A stretch of DNA of 64,000 nt from Sordaria brevicollis (GCA_033439795.1 JAUTDP010000003.1:3782001-3846000); one strand, 5' to 3'. Counted from the stretch's first letter, positions 22,180 through 37,037 are shown. The notes: generated by a model from the letters alone, not told the origin. Made by a program: numbers and translations.

Positions 22180-25100
22180 ATTTTTTAACCTCTACAATTC
22201 CATTAACGAAGGCTATAAATATAATTAATAAATATAAAGAAAACTCACGTAGAAAAGGCGCTATTAATTCTCGTTATAAAAATAACGTAAACCTAATATA
22301 AGAAATATATAGCCACCTACGTATTATTAATAATATAATTAAAAATCCCGCTAATAAAGGGGTTACTAATAAATACGGGGAAAACGATCGCAAAGCAACG
22401 TCCTACGAACCCGAGAATAATACCGCTTTAAAAAATCCCGGCGATAAATATAATAATATTAGCGATAAATATAATAATATTAACGATAATAAGCCGTAAC
22501 TTAAATTTATACCGCGCGAAGAGGCCGAAGGTAATTTTAAATAAAAAATTTAAATACGGTTTAAAGAACGGTATTTAATAAAGAATTTACGTACTTTTAA
22601 CCGTTATTATTTTAAGAGCCTTTATTAATAGAAGGAATATTATATTAATAAGGTAGAATAATAATTATAATTAGAATTTCGTCGGGGTAAAAATCCTTTA
22701 AAGTCCGATTAGCGTAACCGTTCTTTATTCGTATATAACCGTTTATTAAATGAATATTCTTAATCCCGCTTTCGTTTTTACTCCTATTCCCGTTCCTAAT
22801 TTTACGCCTATTTTTATTCTTAAACCTATTCCTACTCTTTATCCGCCCGATCCGATTAATCTAGCCGTTCTAATAACCTCTCCCCTACGTAGGAGCGTTA
22901 TAAACGGCGAACGTCCTATAAATATAAGCGCGTAAAACGGCGCAAACGCTAAGGATTTATAGAAATAATATTATAATTCTTATAAATATTATTATAATTT
23001 ATATAAAAAATTATAGGCTAAGGAAATAAGGAATTCCATTTATATCCCTCTATATATAATATTCGTAAATTAATAATAAATAATACGAACGCCGAAGTCG
23101 AAGATTAGATTAATAGTATCGAAAATAGTAATTAAATTCGTAAAAGTATTAATATTTACCAATTTATCCAATAAACCCTTTCTAAGGCTAATAATTCTAT
23201 AACTATTTTATAATGTATATATTCTATTACTTTCCTTAATAATAAAGGTCGAAAGCGACCTACAATATAAAAAGAATTCTTAAAATTTATCTATAAAGAA
23301 TATATTACCCCCGAAATTTACAAATTTAATATTAAAGAATAATTATTCCTTATATATTAAAGCGATAATAAAGATTTATAAAAATTATAGGATTAATATT
23401 AATATAATTACTAATAATTTAGTAAAAACGTTATTATAAATAAATAATCGGTATACGACTTCTTTTTCCAATTAAAAAAGGATATATATAATTACTTCTA
23501 TATATATTAAATCCTTATTAATAATCCGGTAGAAATTACTTCGAAAATAATAAATTAGTAAATTAAATTTAAAAATAAAAAGTAAACCCCGAAGGACGAA
23601 ATAAGTAGAAATCGTTATAACGAATAATCCTCGCGCTATAAAGAATCTTCGAATAATAAATATTCTAATTATAATAAGGATTATAACCGAAATTATAACC
23701 GAGACTGTAATTAGAATTACGATTTTAAAGGGTATAAAGGCCGTAAAAGAGACTAATCCTTTAATAAATAAAATAGGGGTAATAATAAATTTAACCTAAA
23801 TTATTATAATTATAAAGATAAAGGATATTACGCTCGTAATTATATAAAATATAAAAAGATAAATAATTAGGATTAACCGAGAAAAAAGGTTACCGTTTAA
23901 AATGTAATTATTAAATAAAATATTAAACGTAATAATAATAAAGAAAATAATTATATTTCGGATACCGAAGAATTAATAAAAGGTTAAGCCCCGTAAAAGA
24001 ATTATTATTTAATAAGGTTAATAATTTTAAAACGGTTAGAAGAAACGGGTTAAATAAAATTTCTATAATATTAATTACGCTAAGGGGTCGCCGATTAGAA
24101 GAATATATAAACTTAAATTTAGGAATAGAAATTAATATTATATATAAGAATTTCGCGAAGAGGTATAAATTAAAGAAAGTAGAAACCGGCATTTTATTTA
24201 TTTTAATAAATACAAATAATAGAAAAATATATTATTATAGAGCGTATAAATTAATATTTATTTTAAAAGATTAAAAGGGTTAAAAAAGAGAATTTACCCA
24301 ATTATTTTACGCAATCCGAAAAAATAATCGGATATCGCTATTATTATTATCTATACCGGATATAAATTCTAAAGGCATTATTATATATATTAATAAGAAC
24401 GAATTTAAATTTAAAAGAATATTCTTTATTAATATTACAATTCTTACGCGTAAAGTAATATATAATAACCGAACCTATATTATTAATTTAATTTTAATAT
24501 ATAATTTATTAAAGCCGGACTTCAAAAATATAAATAAAGATAAAGAGCCGCCCAAAAATATAACGGATAATATTCCCTTAGCGTTAAAAAGGTTCGAGGA
24601 TATATTCTCTAAAAAAAAGGCTAAAGCGCTATCGTAATTATTAGATACTAAATACAAAATCGTCTTTAAAAAAAGGGAAAAAATACCGAATATCCCTATT
24701 TACCTTCTATTTATTACGTAATTAAAAACGCTATACGAATATTTAAAGGAGAATTTACAAATTAACCGTATCCGCCACTCCTAAAGCTCTATCGGGGTAT
24801 TAATCTTATTTATATTTAAAAAGGATAATATATTATAATTATATATTAATTACCGGGGATTGAATAAAATTATTATTAAGAATTAATACCCGCTACTATT
24901 AATTAACGAATTAATAAACCGAATAATTAACGCTAAAATATTTTTTAAAATTAATTTATACGAAGCGTACTATCGGATCCGAATTAAAGAAGGGGATTAA
25001 TAGAAAACCGCTTTTAAAACGCGGTACGGTTATTTCGAATATATAATAATATTATTCGGGCTTATAAACGTACCCGCTATATTTTAAATATATATATATA

Positions 25101-27203
25101 AAATATTCGTAAAATTTATTAATTATATTTATATAATATATTTTAACGATATTTTAATCTATTTAAATTCTAAAGAAGAGTATAACGAATATTTCTATTT
25201 AATTTTCGAACGTTTACGCGCTACTTAACTTTTCGTAAAAGCGTCTAAATACGAATTTTATAAAAATTACGTCGATTTCCTCGGCTACCGGATTATTACG
25301 GAAGGAATAATAATAAATCCCGAACGGGTAAAGGCGGTCTAAAAGTAATTAACGCCTAAATTTTTCTACGATATTTAAATATTCTTAAGATTTACTAATT
25401 TTTACCGACGGTTCGTACACCGGTATTTTCATATAATAAGGCCTATTACCGATTTATTAAAAGGGAATAAGAACGGGCGGAAATTAAACGCGTTCTATTA
25501 AATTAAAAAGGCCAATAAAGTATTTTAGGCCTTAAAGGAAGCGTTTATAATAATATTAATCTTTCGTTATTAGGACTTAATTAAAAAGATTAAAGTTAAA
25601 ATAGACACTTCGTAGAGGGTTATTTCGGGAATTTTATCCTAATTTATAGGAAATATTTAATACCTTATAGCGTTCTTCTTTAAAAAATTAATAAATATAG
25701 AATAACGGTAATATATAGGCTAATAAGAATTATTCGCTATTATAATTAATTTAAATTATTAAGTATATTATTTAAAAGGATTTCCGAAACCGTTTATAAT
25801 ATTTATAAACTATAAAGCGTTAAAGAGTATTATAGAATTACCGGCGAATAATTTATATAGAAGGCTAGTTCGTTAAGTTTACCGGTTATTTTAATTCGAT
25901 TTCGAAATAAAATATTAATTAGGGAAGACGAATTTAATAAACGGTTTATTTAAAAAATTAAATTATATAAAGGGGAATATAACCTATAACGACGTTTTAC
26001 CGACCTTTTAAAAGAAATTAGGCTTTATTTTGGAATTATTAAATATAATTAAAAAGTAATTAAATTCCAAAATCCTATACTAATATAAAAAGAAATTTAT
26101 AGCTTACGCCTTCGTTAAATAAATTCGACGAATAATATAATCCGTTATTATTATAAAAGATATTTTATTAATATAACCGATAAAAGGAATATTCTTTCAA
26201 ATTTTACTACGTAAAATCGTAAAGAAGATAATATACCGAGAAATCCCTTAGGTACCTTTAGCGAATTAGGAACTTTATACTATTATAAAAGGATTTTAAC
26301 CTAAGGATTTAAATTTAATTAAATAAATAATAATTATTTAATTTAAAGGGATTATAATCGGGGGATATAAATTAAATAATTAAAGGGTTCTTTATTTTAA
26401 AGAATAATTAATAATCCTTAAAGAAGGATTATTCTATAAAGAGATTTTGTACTCTTATTATAATAATTTAAGGGTTAATTATATAAGTACGCTTAAGACC
26501 CTAGAATTTATTAAGAGGAAATTTTATTAAGAAGGCTTTGTATAAAACGTTTAGGAATACGTTACGAGGTATAAATTATATTAAGGGATTTAAAGACCCT
26601 AATACCGACCCTACGAAGACTTCTAATCTTTATTAATATCCGAATAACCTTTTTAAAAAATTAATATTAATTTTATTACCGGCTTTCCGCCGAATTAAAA
26701 GGCCGACGGGAAAATATATAACGCTATTTTAATAATCGTAAACCGATTTATTAAAATAATTTTATTTATACCTATTATTAAAACGTTTAATATAATTTCT
26801 ATAGCGTCCCTATTATATAAATATATAGAATATTAATTCGGTTTACTATTAGGAATTATAAATAATAAGAATAAATTATTTATTAGCGAATTTTAAAAGG
26901 AATTTATTAAAATGCGTAAGATCCTACGAAAATTATCTATTATATTCCACCTATAAACGGATAAGTAAACGGAACGCTTATATTAAATTATCGAAAAGAC
27001 TTTATATATCCGAACTTTAGAAGGCGATTTTATATTTTAGAATAAGAAACTCCCGGAAGTAGAATTCGTATATAATAATTCTACGTATATAATTATAGGG
27101 GTCTCGCTATTTAAAGCCTTATATAATTATTATTTGATATAATCGAATATATTAAGGGGTAGAATTTTATTAAAATTTAAGGCGTAAAAGAACGATTATA
27201 GAA
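22180..27203 (+). pseudogene. Gypsy-2 gag-pol, 5' part
   Basis: Gag-like sequence lies at about 22400-23950, with an Asn/Tyr/Arg-rich tail. The protease box reads NLGIEINII (about 24118-24144), a mutated D-S/T-G-A motif. RT at about 24770-25340 shows YRGLNKIIIK, LINELINRI, AYYRIRIKEGD and the catalytic box YFNDILIYL (Asp to Asn, near 25140-25165). RNase H is near 25590-25850. Integrase (about 26550-27203) has a GKYI...NRFIK-type core and an FQWEFI-like block. Stops are of RIP type. Gypsy-3 interrupts the integrase; the frame resumes at 35079. Confidence 0.82.
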
Positions 27204-27407
27204 TATTACGGCACTAAATTATCGGTAGCGCTCCCTAGGCATCTTGGCACCGAACTACTAGCGGAGTATAATTATACTTATAATTATATCTTTACTTTAC
27301 TTATATATATAGTCCGAGAGTAGAATTTTCGCTATTCTCTCTTGATTTTCTCCTCTTCGTATAATAATACGTCTTCTCTAAGCCTCTACTAAATCGGTAT
27401 TATAATA
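27204..27407 (+). repeat. Gypsy-3 5' LTR
   Basis: 204 bp. Starts TATTACGGCACTAAATTATC and ends GGTATTATAATA. It shares AGTCCGAGAGTAGA, CTCCTCTTCGTA and AATACGTCTTCTC with the 3' LTR and, inverted, with the relic at 49583-49735. Confidence 0.9.
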
Positions 27408-27599
27408 ATTTATTATACCTTTTTATAATTAGTAACTTAACGTTTATTAAGCGTTTTATTTTAGTTAATTTATAAAAACGGTACTAATCTTTTCTAATTA
27501 AACTTTATTAAACCCCTTTCTACGAAATCCTTTATCTTTCTTATTAATTACTATTTCGATTGAATATTATTAACCTTTTATTAATTTTATAATTAAATA

Positions 27600-30500
27600 T
27601 TATTAATTTTTCTCCGCTTTTACGCCCGTTTAAATTTAAATTTAATTTTAATTATAAACCTAAATAGCCCTAAAACGTTTAATACGGATACCCTAAGCCC
27701 TAATTCTAACGATAAGCGATAGGCCTTCGTTATTAATTTCTTTCCTTCCTATAATTAGCTTTATATTAATACTATTATTTATAATTTATAAAACGACCTT
27801 TTTCGCTTTATAAGCGTTATAAAAGCGGATCCCGAATTCTTTTCTTAATTTTATATTTATTTCGACGTTATTAAAGTTTAATTTAACCGCGTTTAAAATT
27901 ACGTTTATAACGCCTAAATTTAAGTTATAATAAATTTCGATATAATTTCCTATTTTAAAACCTAATTTCGTGGTTATATTGCCGAATTTATTTAAAAAAT
28001 TATTAAAATACGGAAGTAAACCGATTAAACCCTCTTCTACGTCTCTAAATTCGAAATCGCTATCCGTTTTTAAATTATTCGAATCGATATAATCGATTAG
28101 CGAATTAATATTATTTAATTTAAGGTTAATTAATATATTACCGAAATTACGTCCTAAATTCGTTAATACGTCGTTAATTAAATTAATTTTTAACCCCCGT
28201 TTATTATTTTTCTTTTTTTATTTTCTTCCCTATTTAATTATATTTATAGCGCCGAACCCTTTATTTTTACCGGCGTCGAATATTCTTTCGTAAAACGATA
28301 AAAAGAATATATTAATTAGAAATTTCTTATCGGTATTAAATTCGCTATTAATTACGCCGTTTATTTAATATTTATCGATTAAATCCTTTATATTTTTTAA
28401 CGCCTTTCCGGCGACGTTTTTATATATATTCGTTCTAAAATTAATATAATTATAACTTCCCTTTAAAATTCTATTACTTAGCCCGTAGGCCTTATTAATT
28501 TTTAAAATTTCTTTAAATAATTCGACCCGTATTATATTACCTTCGATATTTACGTTAAAATAATCCGGGAAATAAATTACTTATAATAAAGTACCCTTCC
28601 TTTCGCCGATTTTATTTTTACATTTATTAAATTCGTTAATTCCTACGAATTTAATATTCACTATTATATTAACGCCTTTAAATCGAAAATTAATAAACGC
28701 TTCTAAAATATTTTTATTAACGTTACTGGTATTAATTACTTAGTTTTTAATAATTTCGAAAATTAGGTAAACTTCTTTTATAAATTTATTATTAATTTAT
28801 TAAACGTTAATTATTACGCCGGCGTTTCGCCGTTTATTCCCGTTTAACCCGTTAGCGACCCTATAATTTTTAATAAAATTTTTATCCTTATAAAAAAATT
28901 TAATAACCCTATTTCTATAGAAGAATAAACTTACCGTAGGGTAGAGGGTTTATATATATATTATAATAGGGCCGACTACTACGCTATAATTTATATAATT
29001 AAAGTAAAATATAAAATTTAAACCCCTATTCCCGCTTAAAACGCCCTAATTTTAATATTAACGTTTAAAGTAAGAAAAGCCTAACTTTTAATAAAAATCG
29101 TTATTAAAAGCGTAATATAAAAGGATTAGAAGATTTATATTTATATTTTATAGGATTAAATATTAATTTCTCTTTTTTAAATTCTATTCGTTTTAATAAC
29201 GCCTTTAAAACGTTATATTTTATAATAATCGATTCCGGGTATTCGCCGATAGGCTTTATTAATTCTTTTTTTATATAACGTTATATTCTCCTTTTAATAT
29301 TTCTTTACTACCCTTATACTTTCTATTTAATTAATAATCGTAAAGGAGGTTCTATTTTTTATATTTACGTCGTATTTTATTCTATTAATTCTTTTACGGA
29401 TTGTTTTATTCTTTTCGTTTAACTTTTTAATAACTTTAATATTATTTTTAATTTCCTTTAATTAAAAAAATATAACCCTATTATAAATTAATTATAAAGT
29501 ATTATAAATTTCCCCGGCTTTATTATTAAGGAAACGCTTTTACTTCCTTTATTTTCTATTAAAGACGTATTAAACCTTCCCCTACCGGTTATAGCCCTTC
29601 GAATATTATTAAAAATTAAATTTATATTCCGAAATTTAACCCGACCCTTTATTAAATTATAAAAATTTTACCGCTATTCTACTTCCTCCTATTATATTTT
29701 AAAGGCCCGCTCCCGTTCGAATAATTGTAATTAATTATAGGACGTAATTATTTATTTATTATTTACCTTTAATTTTATTTTAATATACGAAAAACCCGGC
29801 GTAGAAATTTTTAAATATATTCCCGATTAATTTTATTATTTTACCGAAATTATAATACCCCTCCCTAATACCGACGGTAATTTGCCGACGGTTATAATTC
29901 TATTCCCTAACCCCGACCCTAAGGATTTTAATTAAATTTTTAATAATTTCGACGATATTATACTTCGTATAATCTTCGTTAATTAATTTATATTTATCCC
30001 CTTTTATTAATTTTTAATTAATTATTAGGATTAAATAATAAAATAATTATAATTCTAGGCTATTTCGGCGGAAGATATTTAAAAATATATCGACGAAAAA
30101 TTAATACCTATTTATATAGAAATTATTGAAATTTTATTAAAATATTTTTACTACTTTTAAAAAACTTTCGACCCCGAAACCGCGAAAATAATACCGCTTT
30201 ACCGCCCCTTCGATTATAAAATCGATTTTATTTCCGGTTAAATCCCCCTATATTATTATTTACGCCTTATATTTTAAAAAGAATTCCGTATCGTACGTAA
30301 GTATTTAAATAATTATTTAATTTTTAATTTTATTTATTTAAATTCGTCCTTTACGGTTACCCTTATATTCTTAGCCCGAAAATTAAAGGGTAGCGTACGA
30401 ATTTATATCGATTACTACGGGTTGAATAATATTATAGTAAAAAATAAATATCCTATTCCCTTTATTTACGAAATAATTAATTCTTTCCGTAAAGTAAAGT

Positions 30501-33300
30501 AATTTAGTAAATTCGATATTATTATAATTTTTAACCGTTTACGTATTATTGAAGGTAACGAATAAAAAATTACGTTTATTATTAAATTTAATTTCTTCGA
30601 ATATTTTATTACAAATTTCGGTATAATAGGCGCGCCGGCGTTATTTTAATATTATATTAATTATATCCTATTTAATATTTTAAATAAATACGTTACAGCT
30701 TATTTCGACGATATATTTATTTATAATAGGATTAAAGCGGAATATAAACGTTATTTTAAAAACGTTATAAAGAGGTTTATAAAAGTAGGTTTAATTATCG
30801 ATATTTAGAAGTGCGAATTTTATAAATATAAAATAAAATATTTAGAATTTATTATTTTCTACGACGGTTTACGTATAAATTTCGAAAAAATTAACGTTAT
30901 TATTAATTAAGGCGTCCCGGAAATTTTAAAAGACTTTTAATATTTTATTAATTTTGCGAATTTTTACTGTAAATTTATTAAAGGCTTTTTTAAAATTATT
31001 TAACCCCTTATAATTTTTATATTTTATAATAAATAAATTAACCCTATATTTAAAATTATAATTATAATATTTAAACGTTTAAAAAACGCTTTTATTTCGG
31101 CCTTTATTTTTATATATTATTACTTTAAACGTTAAATTATTATTGAAATCGACGCTTCGGATTAAACGTTTAGCGGTATCTTTTTTTAAATCGATAAAGA
31201 AGGGAAATATTACCCTATTACCTTCTTTTCGTTTAAATATTCTTTAATTAAATATAATTACGAAATTTATAATAAAAAATTCTTCGCTATCGTTAAAGCT
31301 TTTAAAGAATAGCGCCCCGAATTTTAAAGAATTAAAAACGCTATTAAAATTATTATTAATTATAAAAGCCTTTAATACTTTATAATAACGAAATTCTTTA
31401 ATTAGTAGTAAATTCGGTAGTCCGAATTCTTTAGCGATTTCTACTTTAAAATTATATACTACCCGGGCGCCTACGTAGCCGTCCTTAACGTCCTTTCCCG
31501 GTTGCCCGAAAGTATTTTAACGGATAAGCGTAATTTCGGCGACGATTAAGTAACGAATTATATACGCACTTTATTACTAAAGGAGAATTAAATCGAGGAA
31601 TTAAACTTTAATAACGATAATAATAACGACGACGAATAATTTATAGGGCTCTAACCTATAAAATTTCTAATTTTCGATATTGAATTATTAATCGACGATT
31701 ATATCGACGCCGTTTATTTTGCTTTACCCGATTCCTTTATAATTATTATTTACTTCTAAAATTCCGATTATAAAAAATTCTTTAAACGTATTAAGAAATT
31801 TATAGGGGTTATTATAACGGATTGCGAAGTCCTTTATGGCCGGATTTTAATTAATAAACGGGTTTTTATCCCCCCCTACGACGAAATTCGCTTTTAAATT
31901 CTCTAACGTATTTACGATTTAGCGCTTAATAATTACCTGGGCCGTTTTAAAATTTATAACTTTATTTAATTGATTTATATTTAATTTAATTTATTTAAGA
32001 ATATAATTACCTTCGTTTAAAGTTATTATCTTTACATTCGGGTTAAAAATTTTAGATTCGTACCCCTAAATTTATTCGAATTTATACCGGTCCTATTTTA
32101 TTAATAATTTAATTTTTTAATAAATTTTATCGGCCCCCTCCCCGAAATTAAGAGCGGCGGGAGGACGTATATTTATATTATAATAATTATTAACCGCTTA
32201 ATAAAAATACGGTATTATATTCCCGTTTATAATTTAATTATTAAGGGAATCGTTAACGCTTTCCTTTACGAAATTTACTATTTATATAATACCCTTAATT
32301 CTATTATTTCCAACCGCGGTTTTTAATTTATTATTATCTTTTAGCGGGAATTTTATTAATTCTTCGGCGTTTAATAGAGGCTTTCTTTATCCGTTTACTT
32401 AGAAATTAATAATTAAATAAAGATTATAAACGCTTATATTAAATAATATTTATACGCTTTCTATTTTTACTATTAGGATAATTAATTTATTTAATTACCT
32501 TTTACCGAATTTATAGCGAATAATTACGTTTTAGAAATTATAAGCCTCTCCCTATTCTTTATTAATTATAATTAATATCCGAAGATAGGTACCGAACCCT
32601 TTTAACGTTATAACGCTTTTATATCGCTAATATAATATTAAGAATTATTTAACGTTCGGGTAGTAAAAGAGCGTATAAACCGTATTATTATTAGGGCCTA
32701 CCTATTTATAAAAGAAGTTTAAAAAAAATAAAGGCGTTATATTAATATTTATAAGTCGGACGCCCTAAAATACGTAATCGGGGATAAAATTTAAATTAAT
32801 ATTAAATATTAAGATTAGGGTTATTCGTCCCCTAAATTAATTAATAAGTAAATTAGCCTATTTATTATTAAAAAGGTATACCGCCGGGTAATCGCCCTTA
32901 TTATAAATATAATATATAAAGTCTTCCCTATTTTCTATATTTCTTTTATCCGGTTTTATTAAGAGGGTTTATTTAATTAGGAGGTTTTTAACGAAGCTTT
33001 CAATTAATAAATAAAGGGTATTATCGTTTTTAAAGCGATATTTAATAAGGAAGAATAATACTTCGAATGCATTTTTAATTTTAAATAGTTTTTAAAGGGT
33101 AAATTATTTTATAGGATTAAATAACTTCGATTTTACCCGTTGGATTAGCGCCCTGTAGAGGATTTCTAAATTAATATAAACGATATTTAAAATTTCTATA
33201 TTAAATACCCGTATAAATTAAACTTTAAATTTAATAGGATTTCGAGCCTAACGTTAGCGAAAATTAAACGAAGCTTTAAAGGAATACGGTATAATTAATA
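27600..33300 (+). pseudogene. Gypsy-3 gag-pol (decayed)
   Basis: Gag lies at about 27640-29020. It ends in a zinc-knuckle position (28953-28994) where the CCHC residues read as Tyr (GLYIYYNRADYYAIIY). RT is at about 30330-30950, with DYYGLNNIIVKNKYPIP, FSKFDIIIIFNRLRI and an intact catalytic box YFDDIFIY (30693-30716). RNase H is near 31140-31400. Integrase core is near 32110-32480 (GPLPEIKSGG, NRLIKIRYY, SNRGF.FIIIF). The C-terminal region is near 32560-33250. RIP is heavy and translation is impossible. Confidence 0.82.
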
Positions 33301-33479
33301 GCTCGCCCGAATTTAACCCGTTTTTTATATATAAATTATAATACGCCCCTTCGGTTTTTTATATATAGATTATAATACGTCTTTACAATCTCTTACGTAT
33401 ATATTATAATACGTTTTTACGGTTTTTTCTTACGGTTTTAGTTTATAAATTATATAATTATATTATTTAGGCTTTAAAT

Positions 33480-34239
33480 TTTATCTTTTTTAATATTTCT
33501 TTATAACGAAATATAGTAATAAAATTATATTTTTATTATTATTTTCTTATTGAAGTATTATATTTTTATTAATTATCCTTTATTAAAATTTATTATTTCC
33601 GAGGCGAAATTTTAACGTTTTGCCGGTTATTTAAACGAGAATTTATATAGGGAAATTATTTATAATTTATATAATTTCCTCCTCTTAACGCTCGGGATTA
33701 GTATTTTCGGTAGCGTTAATTATATAAATTACTTCCGCTTCGATTACGTTATAAAAACGCTTTTTAATAAGAAATTAAATTAATTGGCCGGGGTCGTTAT
33801 AAATAAGGCGTATTAATTAAATTTCTTTCTAATACCGATATTTTTATATAGGAATATTTATAGCGGGACGCTTAGGAGCTAATTATATTAAAATTTAAAT
33901 ATACTTATTAGCGATTTTTTTAACGGCGGTATATTATAAAATAATTAATATTATATTATATATTCGCTTACCTTTCGATAATATATTTATAATATTTTTA
34001 ATAGTTTTTTTAGGGTTTAAAAGCCTAAATTCGGCCTTAATAGCCGCTTTAACGATATTAAAATATATTAGGAGATTTTTAATAGCGACCGCGATACGCG
34101 TACGTAACGCCTCTTCTTAGGCGAAAATTTTATTAATATTATATTTTTAAAATTTAATTAATTAACGAATTAGGGTAGCGATGTCGGCTTTATCGCTAAT
34201 TATTAGGATAGCGGGCTTATTTCGTTAATAAAACGTTAA

Positions 34240-34271
<32 letters not shown>

Positions 34272-34860
34272 TTTACTTCGTTATAATTTTTTTTATAATT
34301 AATATATTTATAATATTTTTTTTTCTTACTTAGAGGGTAGAAGTACCGAAGCGCTATAAGAATGTTATTATTTAAAATAATATTTTTAATAATAAATTTT
34401 AAATAAATTATATAATTTATACCTTTAACGGGAATTGCGTTAAGATTTTTACGGAAGCGATGGCGAAGAAGTATAATAACGTTAAGAAAACGCGTAAAAT
34501 TTTTAAAAAATCTATTTTATTATAAACGAAAAAGGAATATTTATTATACGAAGAGTTTAGGGAGCGTTAAAATTACGCTAATAAAGGTTATAGAAAAGAA
34601 AAGAAGGAGAGAAGGAGAACCCAAAGGTTTAGAGGTTTAATTAAAATAAGAGGAAAGGAATTGTAGGCCTATATATTATTTTAATTATCTGGATTCGGTT
34701 TAGCGTAATATTATTTATAACCGCCGTAATAAGTAAATCGCTAAATTTAATACGCGTAATAATACGGGCTACCCGCTACTACTACGCCTGCGGTTTTTTA
34801 ATTAATTTATAGGGGTATCGGTATATTAATTTTATTAATAATTAAAATTAATTACGTTTT
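33480..34860. other. Extra region of Gypsy-3 between integrase and 3' LTR, possible additional ORF(s)
   Basis: Not expected in a minimal gypsy element. On the minus strand (about 34215 down to 33570) a frame with only TAA/TAG stops reads as a mixed charged protein, for example EEALRTRIAVAIKNLLI and KAAIKAEFRLLNPKKTIKN. The plus strand of the same stretch is also free of TGA but looks less protein-like. At 34320-34680 the plus strand instead reads EAMAKKYNNVKKTRKIFKKS and LLYEEFRERE. RIP removes TGA everywhere, so stop patterns cannot decide the strand. An A25 run lies at 34242-34266. Confidence 0.35.
34242..34266 (+). repeat. A25 homopolymer
   Basis: Twenty-five uninterrupted A residues inside Gypsy-3, upstream of the 3' LTR. 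It could be a polymerase-slippage microsatellite or the scar of a polyadenylated insertion. No TSD or LINE sequence is seen beside it. Confidence 0.8.
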
Positions 34861-34874
34861 AAAACCGGGGGTAT

Positions 34875-35078
34875 TATTACGGTACTAAATTATCGGTAAC
34901 GTTCTTTAGGCGTTTTAATACCGAATTATTAACGGAGTATAATTGTACTTACAATTATATTTCTACCTTACTTATATATATAGTCCGAGAGTAGAGTTTT
35001 CGCTACTCTCTCTCGATCTTCTCCTCTTCGTACAATAATACGTCTTCTCCAAGCCTCTGCTAGATCGGTATTGTAATA
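34875..35078 (+). repeat. Gypsy-3 3' LTR
   Basis: 204 bp. Its U3 half is more RIP-damaged than in the 5' LTR, but its end keeps TTGTAATA and CCTCTGCTAGATCGG. This indicates uneven RIP along one short sequence. Confidence 0.9.
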
Positions 35079-37037
35079 CAGAAATTAAAGGAAGTTCGTA
35101 AAATAATATAACGTTATTAAAATTAAATAATAAAAGTATAAAAGAAGGGGTATAATAAGAAATATACGTTAATTAAATTCTAATTAGGCGATATCGTAGG
35201 CCTATTAACTAAGAATTTCCGATTTAAAAATAAGAAATTAATACTTACGTATATTAAAATTAAAATATTAAAAAGAATTAATTCCTAAATATATTAAATA
35301 ATTTTACTAATATAATATAGCCGGATATATAACGTTTTTTTAATTAGTTTATTAAAATTTTAGAAAAGTAAAAAAAACGAAGATTACGAAATACTATTAC
35401 CGGAATTATACGATAAATAGGAGGAATAAGAAATTAAAAAAATTATAAATTATTAAAGAATAAATATAAATTAAAGGTTTTTTATTAAATAAGTAAAGTA
35501 GCCCATAAAATATAATATTTAGGAATTTAAAGAGTACTTTAAAAATACGTAAAAAGCGCTCTCTAAATATTAAAAAATTAAGTAAAAATATTATAAAAAA
35601 TAGGATAATTAATATAAATAGTATAATAAGAATTTACTATTTTATAATTATAAAGAATAATAAGCGTTAAATATAGCGCGAAATATTATATATAAGGTTT
35701 AATAAGCGAATAACTATTATATACCCTAATAAGGACGGGAATTAAAAGCCTATTTATTAATAGGAAAAGAAATATTATCGCCGGCGAAAAACCTACGCAA
35801 TAAAATAAATTAGGAATAACCTATACCGGAAATAAAGTACCCGGGGATTAATAATTTAACTTTAAATATTTTAATATAATATTAATTGGGAAGTAGCTAC
35901 GCCGAGCCGCGAGCTAAAATTATAAAGAATTTAGAGAATCCGAATATTAAAACCGGAAGAAAAGCCTCTCCAACACTTCCTATTAAATTAAAGATTCTCC
36001 GTCTAATAAGGACGAAATAATTAAACTAGGAGGACTTAGAACTAATCGGCAAATTTCGTATTAATATTTATTCGTAAACGGCGCTAAGGGTTGCCGGCCC
36101 TAAGGTAATTACGGCGGCCCAAGCCGCAAAGAGGTCTATAACCGATTAATAAGTACGGATATTAATAGGATTCTCTAAATTAAAGAAATATAATAAATTA
36201 CCGGCTACGTAAAGTAAATAGTCGTTAATCGATAATATAATTTAAAATATTTCCAGCTTCCAAAAATAATTAATACGTATTAAAATTTTATTAACCCGGC
36301 GGGCCGGTTAAAATTAATAAATCCTTCCTTATATCCTAAGGATTATAAAAGTTTAATTTTAAAAAGAAGAAAGGTAATTCGGGTTAAACCCTAAAATCGA
36401 TTCCGGATAAAATTTTAATCTCAATTCGGGATAGAATTTCTATCCTATTTCGGAACTCCTTTAAAATCCTTAATTATTTAAAATAAAACGCTTCTTATCC
36501 GGAGAAAGGACGTAAAGGAAAAAAAATACCGAAATAATAAATAAAGTATATAATACGTAAAAATTAAACCGTTTCAGGGTCGGCTTTTAAGAACCTAATA
36601 ATAGTTTTAAAGGGCGAATATTAACCGTAGAACCGATTAATTACTATAATACCGCGGCCGATAAACGTAGAAATATTAATATAATATAAATAGTTAAAAT
36701 AAGCGGGGACTATTACCTTATTTAATATATCGATATAAATATCGCCGGTCGGTTTTTAAATCTTTTAATAAAACCGTTTAGCGCGGAAGCGTTACTTTTA
36801 CGGGTACCGTAATAATTATTATATAATAGTACGGTTTAGGGATTAAATTAATTAGGGGGGGGAATAACGCCAATACGTAAAATAGGAACGGATAATTAAA
36901 TAATATAATAGAACCGAAGTAGCGTAATATACGAATAGAAAATAAGGTTTTTTAAAATAGGAAATAAAATTTTCCACGGATTATAATAATTAATACTAGA
37001 ATTATAAAGGATTATAGCTTTTAAGGGGGAGGATAAT
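35079..37037 (+). pseudogene. Gypsy-2 pol C-terminus and 3' region
   Basis: After the right TSD copy CAGAA (35079-35083) a frame reads YNKKYTLIKF followed by LGDIVGLLTKNFRFKNKKL, the gypsy integrase C-terminal GDLV...K domain. It then reads a chromodomain-like EEQEIKKIINY segment near 35420-35450. From about 35550 to 37020 no frame is convincing, although some GC-richer islands remain (35880-36100). The polypurine tract ends at 37037. Confidence 0.75.

Larger units (their letters stand above)
27204..35078 (+). mobile_element. Gypsy-3 LTR retrotransposon, innermost of the nest
   Basis: 204-bp LTRs (27204-27407 and 34875-35078). TSD is TAGAA on the left (27199-27203) and CAGAA on the right (35079-35083). 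The single difference is a CpA-to-TpA change, so the duplication itself was hit by RIP. A purine tract, AAAACCGGGGGTAT, precedes the 3' LTR. Length is 7875 bp, including about 1.3 kb of extra sequence between integrase and 3' LTR. Confidence 0.92.

Noticed and set aside
22750..22935. Pro-rich 61-codon open frame in Gypsy-2
   Set aside because: It falls inside the decayed gag region of a bounded element and is a frame shadow, not a separate gene.
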